Origin: Paucibacter sp. DJ2R-2
GTDB taxonomy: Bacteria; Pseudomonadota; Gammaproteobacteria; Burkholderiales; Burkholderiaceae_C
DNA length: 64,000 nt
Assembly: GCF_025717675.1 (NCBI RefSeq)
Contig: NZ_JAJIRT010000001.1
Coordinates: 682,001-746,000 of the forward strand
Reading direction: 5' to 3'
The notes below the pieces were generated by a model. That model did no database searches. It worked only from the letters and a program-made list of their open reading frames with translations, and was not told the origin of the DNA. A program made the position numbers and the translations under genes. This document shows positions 35,181-42,971 of the stretch, one piece after another. Each line of letters begins with the position of its first letter. Within the stretch, counting starts at the first letter, position 1.

Positions 35181-37343
35181 ATGGCGCGACGCTCTCAACC
35201 GCTTGTTAGTCCCCGCAGCCTTGTTTCGATGCCGCAAGAGAACGCGACGCCCCGACAACCACTCTTGAGTGGACATGCGCCAGAGCCGGCCAGCAGCGCC
35301 CTGCTGCAAGCCTTGCCGCAGCAGCTGTGGCTGCTCGATGCCAGCCTGCAGCCCAGCCTCGCATCGCCCTCTCTGCTGGACTTCCTGGGCTTGAGCCTGC
35401 ATGAGCTGCAAACCCTGGGTTGGCGCCAAATCATCCATCCCCTCGACCGCCTCGAATTCGACCTGCGCTGGCAACAAGCACTGCTTTGCGGCCGCTTCGA
35501 GATGGACTACCGCCTGCGCGACGCCGAAGGCCGCTACCGCTGGCAACTGGCCCTGGCCCAGGCCCTGCCCTCGCAAGCCGGCCAACCATTGCGCCTGCTC
35601 GGCACCCACACCGACATCAGCGCCCGCAAGGAAGCCGAGGCGCGCCTGCGCGAGGCCGACGAACTCTGGAAGCTGGCCTTGGAAAGCGTCGGAGACGGCG
35701 TCTGGGATTGGTACATCCAGGAGGACGTCGAGATCTATTCGGCCCGCATCCTGCAGATGTACGGCTTCTCGGAAACCGAGATCAAGCCCAGCCCGAGCGA
35801 GCTCGACGCGCGCACCCACCCCGAAGACCGGGCGCAGATGGAGCTGGACCGTGCCGCTCATTTTGCGGGTCAGGTGCCCATCTACAGCAACGAGCACCGC
35901 GTGCTGTGCAAGGACGGCAGCTGGAAGTGGATCCACAGCCGTGGCATGGTGATCAGCCGCGACGCCCAGGGCCGGCCGCTGCGCATGGTGGGCACGCACA
36001 CCGACATCACCCAGCGCAAGCAAGCCGAAGCGCTGATCTGGCACCAGGCGCATTTCGACGCCCTGACTGGCCTGCCCAACCGACGCACCCTGCGCGATCG
36101 CCTGGAGCTGCTGCTGATGGCGGCGGAGCGCGGAGGTGGGCGCCTCGCCCTGCTCTTCATCGACCTGGATCACTTCAAGGAAGTCAACGACACCCTGGGC
36201 CACGATATGGGCGACGCCCTGCTGCTGCAGGCCGCCGAGCGGATACGTGCATGCGTGCGCCCGCAAGAGACCGTGGCCCGCATGGGTGGCGACGAGTTCA
36301 CGGTCGTGCTCTCAGACTTGACGGACAGCGCCGAGGCCGAAGCCGTGGCGCAAAAAATCATTCTGGCCATGGCGGCCGCCTTCCATCTGCATGAAGAACG
36401 GGTGTTCGTCTCGGCCAGTGTCGGCATCAGTGTGTTCCCCGACGATGGCCGACAGATCGAAGAACTGTTCAAGCATGCCGATCAAGCGCTCTATGTGGCC
36501 AAGGGCGCCGGGCGCAACCGGCTGGGGCATTTCACGCCCGACCTGCAACAGGCAGCGCTGCTGCGCATGCGCCTGAGCAATGACTTGCGCGAAGCCCTGC
36601 CGCAGGGGCAGCTGAGCCTGGAGTACCAAGCCATCGTGGCCATGGACAGCCGCGTCATCTGCAAAGCCGAGGCTTTGCTGCGCTGGACCCACCCGAGCCG
36701 TGGCAGGATCGGGCCGGACCTGTTCATCCCTCTGGCCGAAAGCAGTGGTCTGATCATCGAGATCGGCGAATGGGTGTTCCAGCAAGCCGCACGCCAGGTC
36801 CTGGATTGGCGCCAGCGCCTGCATCCCGGCCTGCAAATCAGCATCAACAAAAGCCCGGTGCAGTTCCGCCAACAGCAAGGCCAAGCCGACCACGACCAGT
36901 GGGTGGCCACCGCGCAAGAGCTGGGCCTGGCGGACGGCGCACTGGCGATCGAGATCACCGAGGGACTGCTGCTCGAGGGCGACAGCGAGGTCAACCGCCA
37001 GCTGGAAACCTTGCGCCAGGGTGGCTTCCTGGTCTCGCTGGACGACTTCGGCACCGGTTTCTCGTCGCTGTCCTACCTGCATCAGTACGCGATCGACCTG
37101 CTCAAGATCGACCAGCGCTTCGTACGCAATCTGCGCCCTGGTACCAAGGATCTGGCCTTGTGCAAGGCCATCATCACCATGGCGCATGAGCTGGGCCTGC
37201 AGGTGGTGGCTGAAGGCGTGGAAACCCAGGAGCAGTACGAGCTGCTGCGCAGCGCCGGCTGCGACTACGGCCAGGGCTATCTGTTCGCCCGCCCACTGCC
37301 GGTCGAAGCGTTCGAGCTGCTGCTGCGCCAGGGCAAGGCCTGA
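35181..37343 (+). CDS. PAS-PAS-GGDEF-EAL protein, dual c-di-GMP enzyme
   Basis: A 720-residue cytoplasmic protein. Two PAS/PAC modules (about 45-150 and 160-285) each end in the characteristic G-T-H-T-D-I-S/T. The GGDEF domain (about 290-450) has an intact G-G-D-E-F at 369-373, and the EAL domain (about 465-715) has E497-A-L and D-D-F-G-T-G. Both catalytic signatures look complete, so it may make or break c-di-GMP according to PAS input. I chose the ATG at 35181, with AAGG six bases upstream; an ATG at 35229 lacks a binding site. Divergent from the HU gene and followed by a terminator. Confidence 0.92.
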   Translation: MARRSQPLVSPRSLVSMPQENATPRQPLLSGHAPEPASSALLQALPQQLWLLDASLQPSLASPSLLDFLGLSLHELQTLGWRQIIHPLDRLEFDLRWQQALLCGRFEMDYRLRDAEGRYRWQLALAQALPSQAGQPLRLLGTHTDISARKEAEARLREADELWKLALESVGDGVWDWYIQEDVEIYSARILQMYGFSETEIKPSPSELDARTHPEDRAQMELDRAAHFAGQVPIYSNEHRVLCKDGSWKWIHSRGMVISRDAQGRPLRMVGTHTDITQRKQAEALIWHQAHFDALTGLPNRRTLRDRLELLLMAAERGGGRLALLFIDLDHFKEVNDTLGHDMGDALLLQAAERIRACVRPQETVARMGGDEFTVVLSDLTDSAEAEAVAQKIILAMAAAFHLHEERVFVSASVGISVFPDDGRQIEELFKHADQALYVAKGAGRNRLGHFTPDLQQAALLRMRLSNDLREALPQGQLSLEYQAIVAMDSRVICKAEALLRWTHPSRGRIGPDLFIPLAESSGLIIEIGEWVFQQAARQVLDWRQRLHPGLQISINKSPVQFRQQQGQADHDQWVATAQELGLADGALAIEITEGLLLEGDSEVNRQLETLRQGGFLVSLDDFGTGFSSLSYLHQYAIDLLKIDQRFVRNLRPGTKDLALCKAIITMAHELGLQVVAEGVETQEQYELLRSAGCDYGQGYLFARPLPVEAFELLLRQGKA

Positions 37344-37372
37344 GCTTCCACAAAAAGGCGTCGCGCAATGAC

Positions 37373-37403
37373 AAAAGGCCAGCACTTTCGTGCTGGCCTT
37401 TTT
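37373..37403. terminator. Bidirectional terminator between the GGDEF-EAL gene and tRNA-Leu
   Basis: Perfect 13-base stem (AAAAGGCCAGCAC and its complement) with loop TTTC, with T-runs on both strands. It serves both the plus-strand gene ending at 37343 and the minus-strand tRNA starting at 37493. Confidence 0.9.
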
Positions 37404-37408
37404 CAATT

Positions 37409-37493
<85 letters not shown>

Positions 37494-37525
37494 TTTTCTC
37501 CACTGCCGTAACAGCGAAGACCGCT

Positions 37526-37553
37526 AGTATAGCCTTAATTTTCTGGCTTGCAA
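37526..37553 (-). promoter_or_regulatory. Promoter of tRNA-Leu
   Basis: On the minus strand TTGCAA (37553-37548), a 16-base spacer and TATACT (37531-37526) form a sigma-70 promoter. Three bases later GGTCTTCGCTG follows (37522-37512); the same box with the same spacing follows the -10 of tRNA-Phe. Confidence 0.72.
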
Positions 37554-37576
37554 GGACTAATTGAAAAACTTGGGGC

Positions 37577-38992
37577 TCAGGCGCTCTGGACCAGCGCCAG
37601 CAAGGCGGCATGAACGCGCTGTACATCGCGGGCCTCGCTGCGCCAGTTGCTGAACGCCGCACGCACGGCCCAGCGGCCGAGGAAGTAGGTCGGCGTCAGA
37701 AACGCCTCTCCGCTGTCGCGCAGTCGCTCCAGAAAGCGCTGCACGCTGGCGGCGTCCGTGCAGCCTGCCACGGCAAAGCAGACGATGTTGAGCCGGACCG
37801 GCGCCAGCAGCTCGAAGGCGGGGCCGCCGTCGGGCCCGGGGGTCAGGTCTTGCTGCAGCAGTTCGGCCAGCAGACGGGCGCAGTCGATATTGCGCCGCAC
37901 GATCTCGGCCTGGCCGGCGCGGCCATAGGCCTGCACAGCAAACCAGGCTGGCAAGGCGCGCCAGCGGCGCGAGTTCTCGGGCGTCAGATGGACGAAATCG
38001 GGGCGCTCGCCGATCTCACCCAGATAGGCCGCCGAGTTCTGGAACACACGCAGCTGCAGGGCACGATGGCGGCTGAACTGCAAGGCGCTGTCATAGGGCA
38101 CGTTCAGCCATTTGTGGCAGTCGATGCACACCGAGTCGGCGCCGTCCAAACCCTGGACCTGAGCGGCCACCCGCTCATCGAGGGCCGCAAAGGCCCCGAA
38201 AGCGGCATCAACATGGAGCCAGAAGGGGTAGCGTGCGCGCAAGGCCAGCAGGGCCGGCAGCTCGTCGAAATCACCGCTGTTGACCGTGCCGGCATTGGCC
38301 ACCACGATCACCGGCGCGCCGGCCTGCGCTTGCAAGGCCAGCTCCAGCGCCTGCGGGTCTATCGCATCACGACCCGGCAAGGTCGCCACCGGATGGACCG
38401 CATTCCGCCCCATACCGAGCATGGACAAGGCCTTGTGGATGCTGGAATGCGCAGCGCCGGACAAGACCGTCACGGGGCCCAGTGCGGCCGCGCCGGCCTC
38501 GCTGACGCGCACACCGCGCTGCTCACCCAGCCATTCGCGCGCCAGGGCCAGGCCGACAAAATTGGACATGGTCGCGCCCGAGACGAAGGCGCCCTCATGC
38601 GCTTCGCTGAGGCCAAACCAGGAACCCAGCTCGCGCACGGTCTGGCGCTCCAGCTCCGGTGCTTCGGAATCCCAGCCGGCGGTCGGATTCTGATCCAGAG
38701 CCGAGGTCAGCCAGTCGCCCATCAGGCTGGCCGGGGTGGCGCCACCGGTGACAAAGCCCAGATAGCGTGGCCCGGCGCTGGCGCTCAGGCGCGGCAGCCA
38801 ACGTTGCTCGAACAGGCGCAAGGCCGCCTCGGCGCCACCTCCGGCTGCGCGCTGCAGCTCAGCCTGCGGAGTCTGCGGCTGCACAGCCACCGGCTGCGAG
38901 TCCAAGCCCTGCAGGCTCTGCAGCGCCGTCGCGCGCGTCTGCGCCAGCAGCTCGGGCAGCGTCTCCAAATCGTGTTTCAACAGCTCATGCAT
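37577..38992 (-). CDS. Group II PLP-dependent amino acid decarboxylase family protein
   Basis: A 471-residue fold-type I PLP enzyme of the aromatic-amino-acid/glutamate decarboxylase family. The PLP lysine lies in D-C-H-K-W-L-N-V-P-Y, the cofactor-pairing Asp in H-V-D-A-A-F-G, and the G-x-x-T-P-A-S-L-M-G-D and S-G-A-T-M-S-N segments match the family. The substrate cannot be read from sequence. I start at the ATG at 38992 with GGAG seven bases upstream. The divergent MocR gene 73 bases away is its likely regulator, which argues for an amino acid or PLP-linked control. Confidence 0.85.
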   Translation of the reverse strand: MHELLKHDLETLPELLAQTRATALQSLQGLDSQPVAVQPQTPQAELQRAAGGGAEAALRLFEQRWLPRLSASAGPRYLGFVTGGATPASLMGDWLTSALDQNPTAGWDSEAPELERQTVRELGSWFGLSEAHEGAFVSGATMSNFVGLALAREWLGEQRGVRVSEAGAAALGPVTVLSGAAHSSIHKALSMLGMGRNAVHPVATLPGRDAIDPQALELALQAQAGAPVIVVANAGTVNSGDFDELPALLALRARYPFWLHVDAAFGAFAALDERVAAQVQGLDGADSVCIDCHKWLNVPYDSALQFSRHRALQLRVFQNSAAYLGEIGERPDFVHLTPENSRRWRALPAWFAVQAYGRAGQAEIVRRNIDCARLLAELLQQDLTPGPDGGPAFELLAPVRLNIVCFAVAGCTDAASVQRFLERLRDSGEAFLTPTYFLGRWAVRAAFSNWRSEARDVQRVHAALLALVQSA

Positions 38993-39030
38993 GGCAAGCT
39001 CCAGGTGATGCAAGCCGCCATGCTAGAGTC

Positions 39031-39060
39031 GATTGGACTGATTCAAGCAATCCAATTCAA
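39031..39060. promoter_or_regulatory. Candidate MocR operator in the divergent promoter region
   Basis: The 73-base gap between the decarboxylase and MocR starts contains inverted arms ATTGGA (39032-39037) and TCCAAT (39051-39056) and a direct repeat ATTCAA (39041-39046, 39055-39060). MocR regulators typically bind repeated sites in such divergent gaps. Role is inference. Confidence 0.45.
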
Positions 39061-39065
39061 ACGCC

Positions 39066-40472
39066 GTGGACTGGCCCCTTCAACCTTCTCTTCTTGCAGC
39101 CTTGCGCGCGGCCCTGCAGCAATCGCCACGCTACGCCGCCCTGGCAACCACGCTGCAAGGCCTGATCCTGCAAGGCGAGTTGCTGCCCGGCGACCGCCTG
39201 CCCGCCGAGCGACGCCTGGCCGACCAGCTGGGTCTGAGCCGCAGCACGGTGGTGGCCGCCTATGCACGCTTGGCCGAGGGCGGCTGGGTCAGCACACGAC
39301 AGGGTCAGGGCAGCAGCGTCTGCGCCGGCCCGCCCGGCCATGTCGCCAGCCGCAAGCGGCGCGTGGCGCTGGGCAGCCCGGCTTTGCGCCGACTCAGCGG
39401 CAGCGAGCACGAGACCTGGATTGATTTCGCCCTGGCCACCGCCGTGCCCGATCTGGCCTGGCTGCAGCCCAGCGCCGCCGCCGCCAGCCTGGTGCTGCGC
39501 GAGAGCGCCTACCAGCCTGAAGGCATGCTGGCCCTGCGCGAGCGCATCGCCGCGCGCTACAGCCGGCAGGGTCTGGCCACGACACCCGATCAGATCCTGG
39601 TTTGCGCGGGCGCGCAGCAAGCCATCAGCCTGGTCGCCCAGCAATACCTGGCGCCGGGCGACTCGGTGCTGATGGAGACACCCAACTACTTCGGCGCCAT
39701 CGATGTGCTGCGCAGCTGCGGCGTGCATCTGGACGGCATCGCCGTGCAAGCCCAGGCCCGGCATGCGCCGGCCTTCATAGCCGCCCTGGCACAAAGCCGC
39801 CACAAGCTCGCCTATGTCTGCCCGGCCCTGCACAACCCCACGGGCCTGAGCTGGAGCCAGGCGGCCGTCGAGCGCCTGGCGCGCACGGCCGCCCAGAGCA
39901 GCTGCCTGCTGCTGGTGGACGACTCCCTGGCCGAGCTGCACTTCGAGGCCTGCCCTCGGCCGCTGCCGGCCGCAGCGGGCGCACCGATCGTTCACATCGG
40001 CAGCCTGTCCAAGACGCTCTGGGCCGGCTTGCGCATCGGCTGGCTGCGGGCACCTGCGCCCATCATCGAGACCTTGCGGCGCGCCAAGGCCAATGCCGAC
40101 ATCGCCTGCAGCTCGCTCAGCGCCGCCCTGGCCTGCGATTTGCTCGACCGCTACGACAGCTTGCTCACGCTCCGGCGCAGCCAGTTGCAGGAGCAAGCCC
40201 GCCATCTGCACGCCTTGCTGCAAGAGCATCTGCCCGGCTGGCATGTGCGCCAGCCCGAAGGCGGCCTGTTTCTATGGGCCGGCCTGCCCGCGCAAGGCCG
40301 CGATGCCTCCGCCTGGGTCGAGACGGCCGCGGCCCTGCGCGTGCGCCTGAGCCCAGGGCCCGCCTTGTCCGTGGGCGCCGGACATGAGCGTCATCTGCGC
40401 CTGGCCTTCACCCAGGCGCCTGCCCTGGCTCGCGAGGGTGTGCTGCGTCTGGCGGCAAGCCTGGCGTGTTGA
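39066..40472 (+). CDS. MocR/PdxR-type regulator (GntR winged helix fused to aminotransferase domain)
   Basis: A 468-residue fusion. Residues about 15-95 form a GntR winged helix (L-P-A-E-R-R-L-A-D-Q-L-G-L-S-R-S-T-V-V), and the rest is a class I aminotransferase fold with the PLP-binding Lys in S-L-S-K-T-L-W-A-G. These proteins bind PLP or its amino acid adduct as effector; some retain transaminase chemistry. The start is a GTG at 39066, the earliest fitting the domain. Divergent from the decarboxylase gene. Its 3' end overlaps the convergent FAD dehydrogenase gene by 65 bases. Confidence 0.9.
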   Translation: MDWPLQPSLLAALRAALQQSPRYAALATTLQGLILQGELLPGDRLPAERRLADQLGLSRSTVVAAYARLAEGGWVSTRQGQGSSVCAGPPGHVASRKRRVALGSPALRRLSGSEHETWIDFALATAVPDLAWLQPSAAAASLVLRESAYQPEGMLALRERIAARYSRQGLATTPDQILVCAGAQQAISLVAQQYLAPGDSVLMETPNYFGAIDVLRSCGVHLDGIAVQAQARHAPAFIAALAQSRHKLAYVCPALHNPTGLSWSQAAVERLARTAAQSSCLLLVDDSLAELHFEACPRPLPAAAGAPIVHIGSLSKTLWAGLRIGWLRAPAPIIETLRRAKANADIACSSLSAALACDLLDRYDSLLTLRRSQLQEQARHLHALLQEHLPGWHVRQPEGGLFLWAGLPAQGRDASAWVETAAALRVRLSPGPALSVGAGHERHLRLAFTQAPALAREGVLRLAASLAC

Positions 40473-41874
40473 TGGCAGCAGTGCCCCAATGGGTCAGGCC
40501 GAGCAGGGCCTGCGGGTCGAACAGGCGCTGCAAGCGGCCCGACCAATCGAGCAGGTTCGTCTCGCTGAGCTGCCAGTAGCTGTCCTGCAGCTGCGGGCCA
40601 ATGCCATGCTCGGCACTGAAGCTGCCCTCGAATTGCTGCACCAGAGCGTAGACCCCGGCGCGCAAGCGCGCCTCATCCAGGGCCGGCGCACTCTGGGGCC
40701 AGACCAGGTTGAAATGCAGGCCGCCATCGCCCAGATGCCCGAAGTCAGCCAGCTCGGCGGCCGCGAAGTGCTCGGCCAACCAGGCGCGGCCGGCCTCACG
40801 GAAGGCCATGAAGTGGCGCCGCGGCAGCGACACGTCGAAGCCCAACACCTTGCCACGCGCGCGCAAGCCTTCGCTGATATGGTGACGCAAGGCCCAACAG
40901 GCGGCGTCGGCCCCGAGCACAGCGTCGCTGACCCGCTCGCCGAACTCGCCTTCCAGCCAAGTTTGCAGCAAGGCCTGCAGATCGAGCTGCTCGGCGCGCA
41001 GATCCGAGCTCAGCTCGACCAGCAGCGTGTACTCGGGCAGATCACCGCCGAACCAGCGCATGCGCTCCGTCCCCAGGTCGCCGCCACAGCTGAGCGCCGC
41101 CTCCATGGCCGGGCGCGACATGCCTTCACAGGCACTGACCAGACTGCCCATCGCCGCCATCAGGCTTTGGTACAGCGGCAGCACGGCTTCCAGGCTGCTC
41201 GGCGACACCAGGGCCACCGCCTGCTGACGTGGGCGGCTGGCGAGCTTGAAGACCGCTTCGCTGATCACGCCCAGGCTGCCCGAGGAGCCGATGAAGAGCT
41301 GCTGCAGCGGCAAGGCGGCATTGTCTTTTTGCAGGCCACGCCCCAGGCGCAAGACCTGACCCTCGGCCAGCACCACGGTCAGACCCAGGGTGTTGGCGCG
41401 CACATCGCCGTAACGCAGCATGCGCGTGCCGCCCGTGTTGTGCGCCAGCATGCCGCCGACGCTGGGGTCGGCGCTCAGGTCGATGGCCAGCATCAAATCA
41501 TGCGCGGCCAGGCGCTCGTTGATCTCGCTGAGCCGGAAACCCGCCGAGACACGCAGCGTGCGGTCCAGCAGGTCCAGCTCGAACACCTCGCGCAGGCGCT
41601 CGGTGGACAGCAAAAGATCGCGTTCAGCGTCCACCGGCGTGGCCGCGCGCACCAGGCCGGTGTGGGCGCCTTGCGGCAGCACACGCAGGCCATGGCGGGC
41701 AGCCAGGGGCAGCAGCTGGGCCAGCTCGGCCGTGCTGGCAGGTCGCGCCAAAGCAGCGGCCTGGCCCGGTGCATAACGCGCCGGTTCCAGATAGCGCGGC
41801 TCGATGGCGCTACCGGCGCTCACATGGGCGGCGCCGCAAATGCGCGCCGCGGCCAGGAGGAAATCCGCCGACAT
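40408..41874 (-). CDS. FAD-linked oxidase, probable D-2-hydroxyglutarate dehydrogenase
   Basis: A 488-residue GlcD-type flavoprotein. The N-terminal FAD-binding PCMH segment shows G-A-H-T-G-L-V-R-A and S-V-G-G-M-L-A-H-N-T-G-G, and the C-terminal part has G-H-L-G-D-G-G-L-H-F-N and S-A-E-H-G-I-G, metal- and substrate-site motifs of D-lactate/D-2-hydroxyglutarate dehydrogenases. Next to an HglS-like dioxygenase it most plausibly oxidises D-2-hydroxyglutarate to 2-oxoglutarate. Last gene of the lysine operon; I start at the ATG at 41874, five bases after the stop of the upstream gene. Confidence 0.85.
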   Translation of the reverse strand: MSADFLLAAARICGAAHVSAGSAIEPRYLEPARYAPGQAAALARPASTAELAQLLPLAARHGLRVLPQGAHTGLVRAATPVDAERDLLLSTERLREVFELDLLDRTLRVSAGFRLSEINERLAAHDLMLAIDLSADPSVGGMLAHNTGGTRMLRYGDVRANTLGLTVVLAEGQVLRLGRGLQKDNAALPLQQLFIGSSGSLGVISEAVFKLASRPRQQAVALVSPSSLEAVLPLYQSLMAAMGSLVSACEGMSRPAMEAALSCGGDLGTERMRWFGGDLPEYTLLVELSSDLRAEQLDLQALLQTWLEGEFGERVSDAVLGADAACWALRHHISEGLRARGKVLGFDVSLPRRHFMAFREAGRAWLAEHFAAAELADFGHLGDGGLHFNLVWPQSAPALDEARLRAGVYALVQQFEGSFSAEHGIGPQLQDSYWQLSETNLLDWSGRLQRLFDPQALLGLTHWGTAAINTPGLPPDAAHPREPGQAPG

Positions 41875-41879
41875 CGGAC

Positions 41880-42896
41880 TCAGCAAGCCGAGACCGCGCC
41901 TTGCGCCGTCATCTTGAAGATGCCGGTGGCATTGCCGGCGTCGAAGGCCAGGTCGAGTTCGCTGCCCACCCGCGCCCGCTCGATGAACTCGTAGAAGGAG
42001 CCCGGCACGGTCAAAGCGATCAACTTTCCTTCGCTCAAGAACTGACGCTGCACCTGAGCGGCATGAAAGGCGGTCTGCTTGACCCGGCCCGAGCGCGAGA
42101 CTTCGATCTTGGCCTTGACCGGCCGTCCCAGGGCACGCTGCGCCTCGGCCAGTGCCTCAAGGTCGGTGACGCGGTCGGTGGCATGGTTGAAAGCCGTGCC
42201 TTCGGTGGCGATCCAGGCCATCTCGGCCGACTCCTGCAGCAGCAGCTGGTAGTCGCTCAAGCTGACCGGGCCATGCTGGCGGTCGAAGCAGGCGATCAAG
42301 CGCGGCAAGAGCGCCAAGGCAGCAGCCCAGGGCAAGGTCTGGTCGCGCGCCAGCTGCTCCAGCCAGGCCATGTCTTGCGGGCCCAGCGGATCGCGGGAAC
42401 TGGCCAGCACGCGCGTCACCGCCGCCTGGAATTCGGCCGAGAAACGCTCGGGATGCAGCTCGGAGACAAAAAACTGGGCAATGTCTTCGGGCATGTCTTC
42501 GTGGCACCAGGCGCGGCCGCTCATCTTGAGCGCCGGCAGCGGGTAGTTGTCGGCCAGGGCAAAGCCCAGCGGGCGCAGCACCCGGGTGATGGCAGCTTCA
42601 CCGGGTGGCAGCGCACCACTGGGCCAGGCCACCGTGCGCAGTGCGCCATGGTCGAAGCACAGGCGCTGGCCGCGGCCCTGCTGCTCGGCCACATAGTCGG
42701 CTGCGGCCGGCACACGCAGCGTGACGTCTCGGAACAGCGCCATATTGAGCGCCTGTGCCAGCTCAGCCCGCGAGACAAGCTCGCCCACGGGCCGCAGCAA
42801 GGCCGGGGCGACCTGCAACTGTGCAAAGGTTTCGGTGGCTGCGGCGGCGCCCAGGGCGCTGTCGAGCAGACGGTACAAGCCGGATTCCAGCATCAT
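41880..42896 (-). CDS. hglS: DUF1338 protein, HglS-like 2-oxoadipate dioxygenase/decarboxylase
   Basis: A non-heme iron enzyme of the DUF1338 family; HglS of Pseudomonas turns 2-oxoadipate into D-2-hydroxyglutarate. The 338-aa product retains the metal triad pattern: His83 and Arg87 in F-D-H-G-A-L-R-T-V, His238 in A-F-N-H-A-T-D-R-V, and Glu303 in S-F-Y-E-F. Spacing matches what I recall of HglS, while the C-terminal part is about 130 residues shorter. I start at the ATG at 42896 with GGAG ten bases upstream; a second ATG follows directly. It sits between the semialdehyde dehydrogenase and hydroxyglutarate dehydrogenase genes. Confidence 0.83.
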   Translation of the reverse strand: MMLESGLYRLLDSALGAAAATETFAQLQVAPALLRPVGELVSRAELAQALNMALFRDVTLRVPAAADYVAEQQGRGQRLCFDHGALRTVAWPSGALPPGEAAITRVLRPLGFALADNYPLPALKMSGRAWCHEDMPEDIAQFFVSELHPERFSAEFQAAVTRVLASSRDPLGPQDMAWLEQLARDQTLPWAAALALLPRLIACFDRQHGPVSLSDYQLLLQESAEMAWIATEGTAFNHATDRVTDLEALAEAQRALGRPVKAKIEVSRSGRVKQTAFHAAQVQRQFLSEGKLIALTVPGSFYEFIERARVGSELDLAFDAGNATGIFKMTAQGAVSAC

Positions 42897-42923
42897 GAGG
42901 ATCGATCTCCAGGCAGGGCAAAA

Positions 42924-42948
42924 CAAAGCCCGGGCATGCCGGGCTTTG
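42924..42948 (-). terminator. Intra-operon hairpin between amaB and hglS
   Basis: A perfect 10-base stem CAAAGCCCGG/CCGGGCTTTG (42924-42933 and 42939-42948) with a five-base loop in the 75-base gap between the two genes, followed on the minus strand by TTTTG. It could act as a partial terminator or mRNA stabiliser that lowers expression of the last two genes. Confidence 0.6.
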
Positions 42949-42971
42949 CGCCATCAATGAAACAGGGGGGG

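Noticed and set aside
37577-40472. Decarboxylase-MocR pair as a toxin or defence system
   Set aside because: Both are ordinary PLP-family proteins in a regulator-target arrangement; no defence hallmark is visible.
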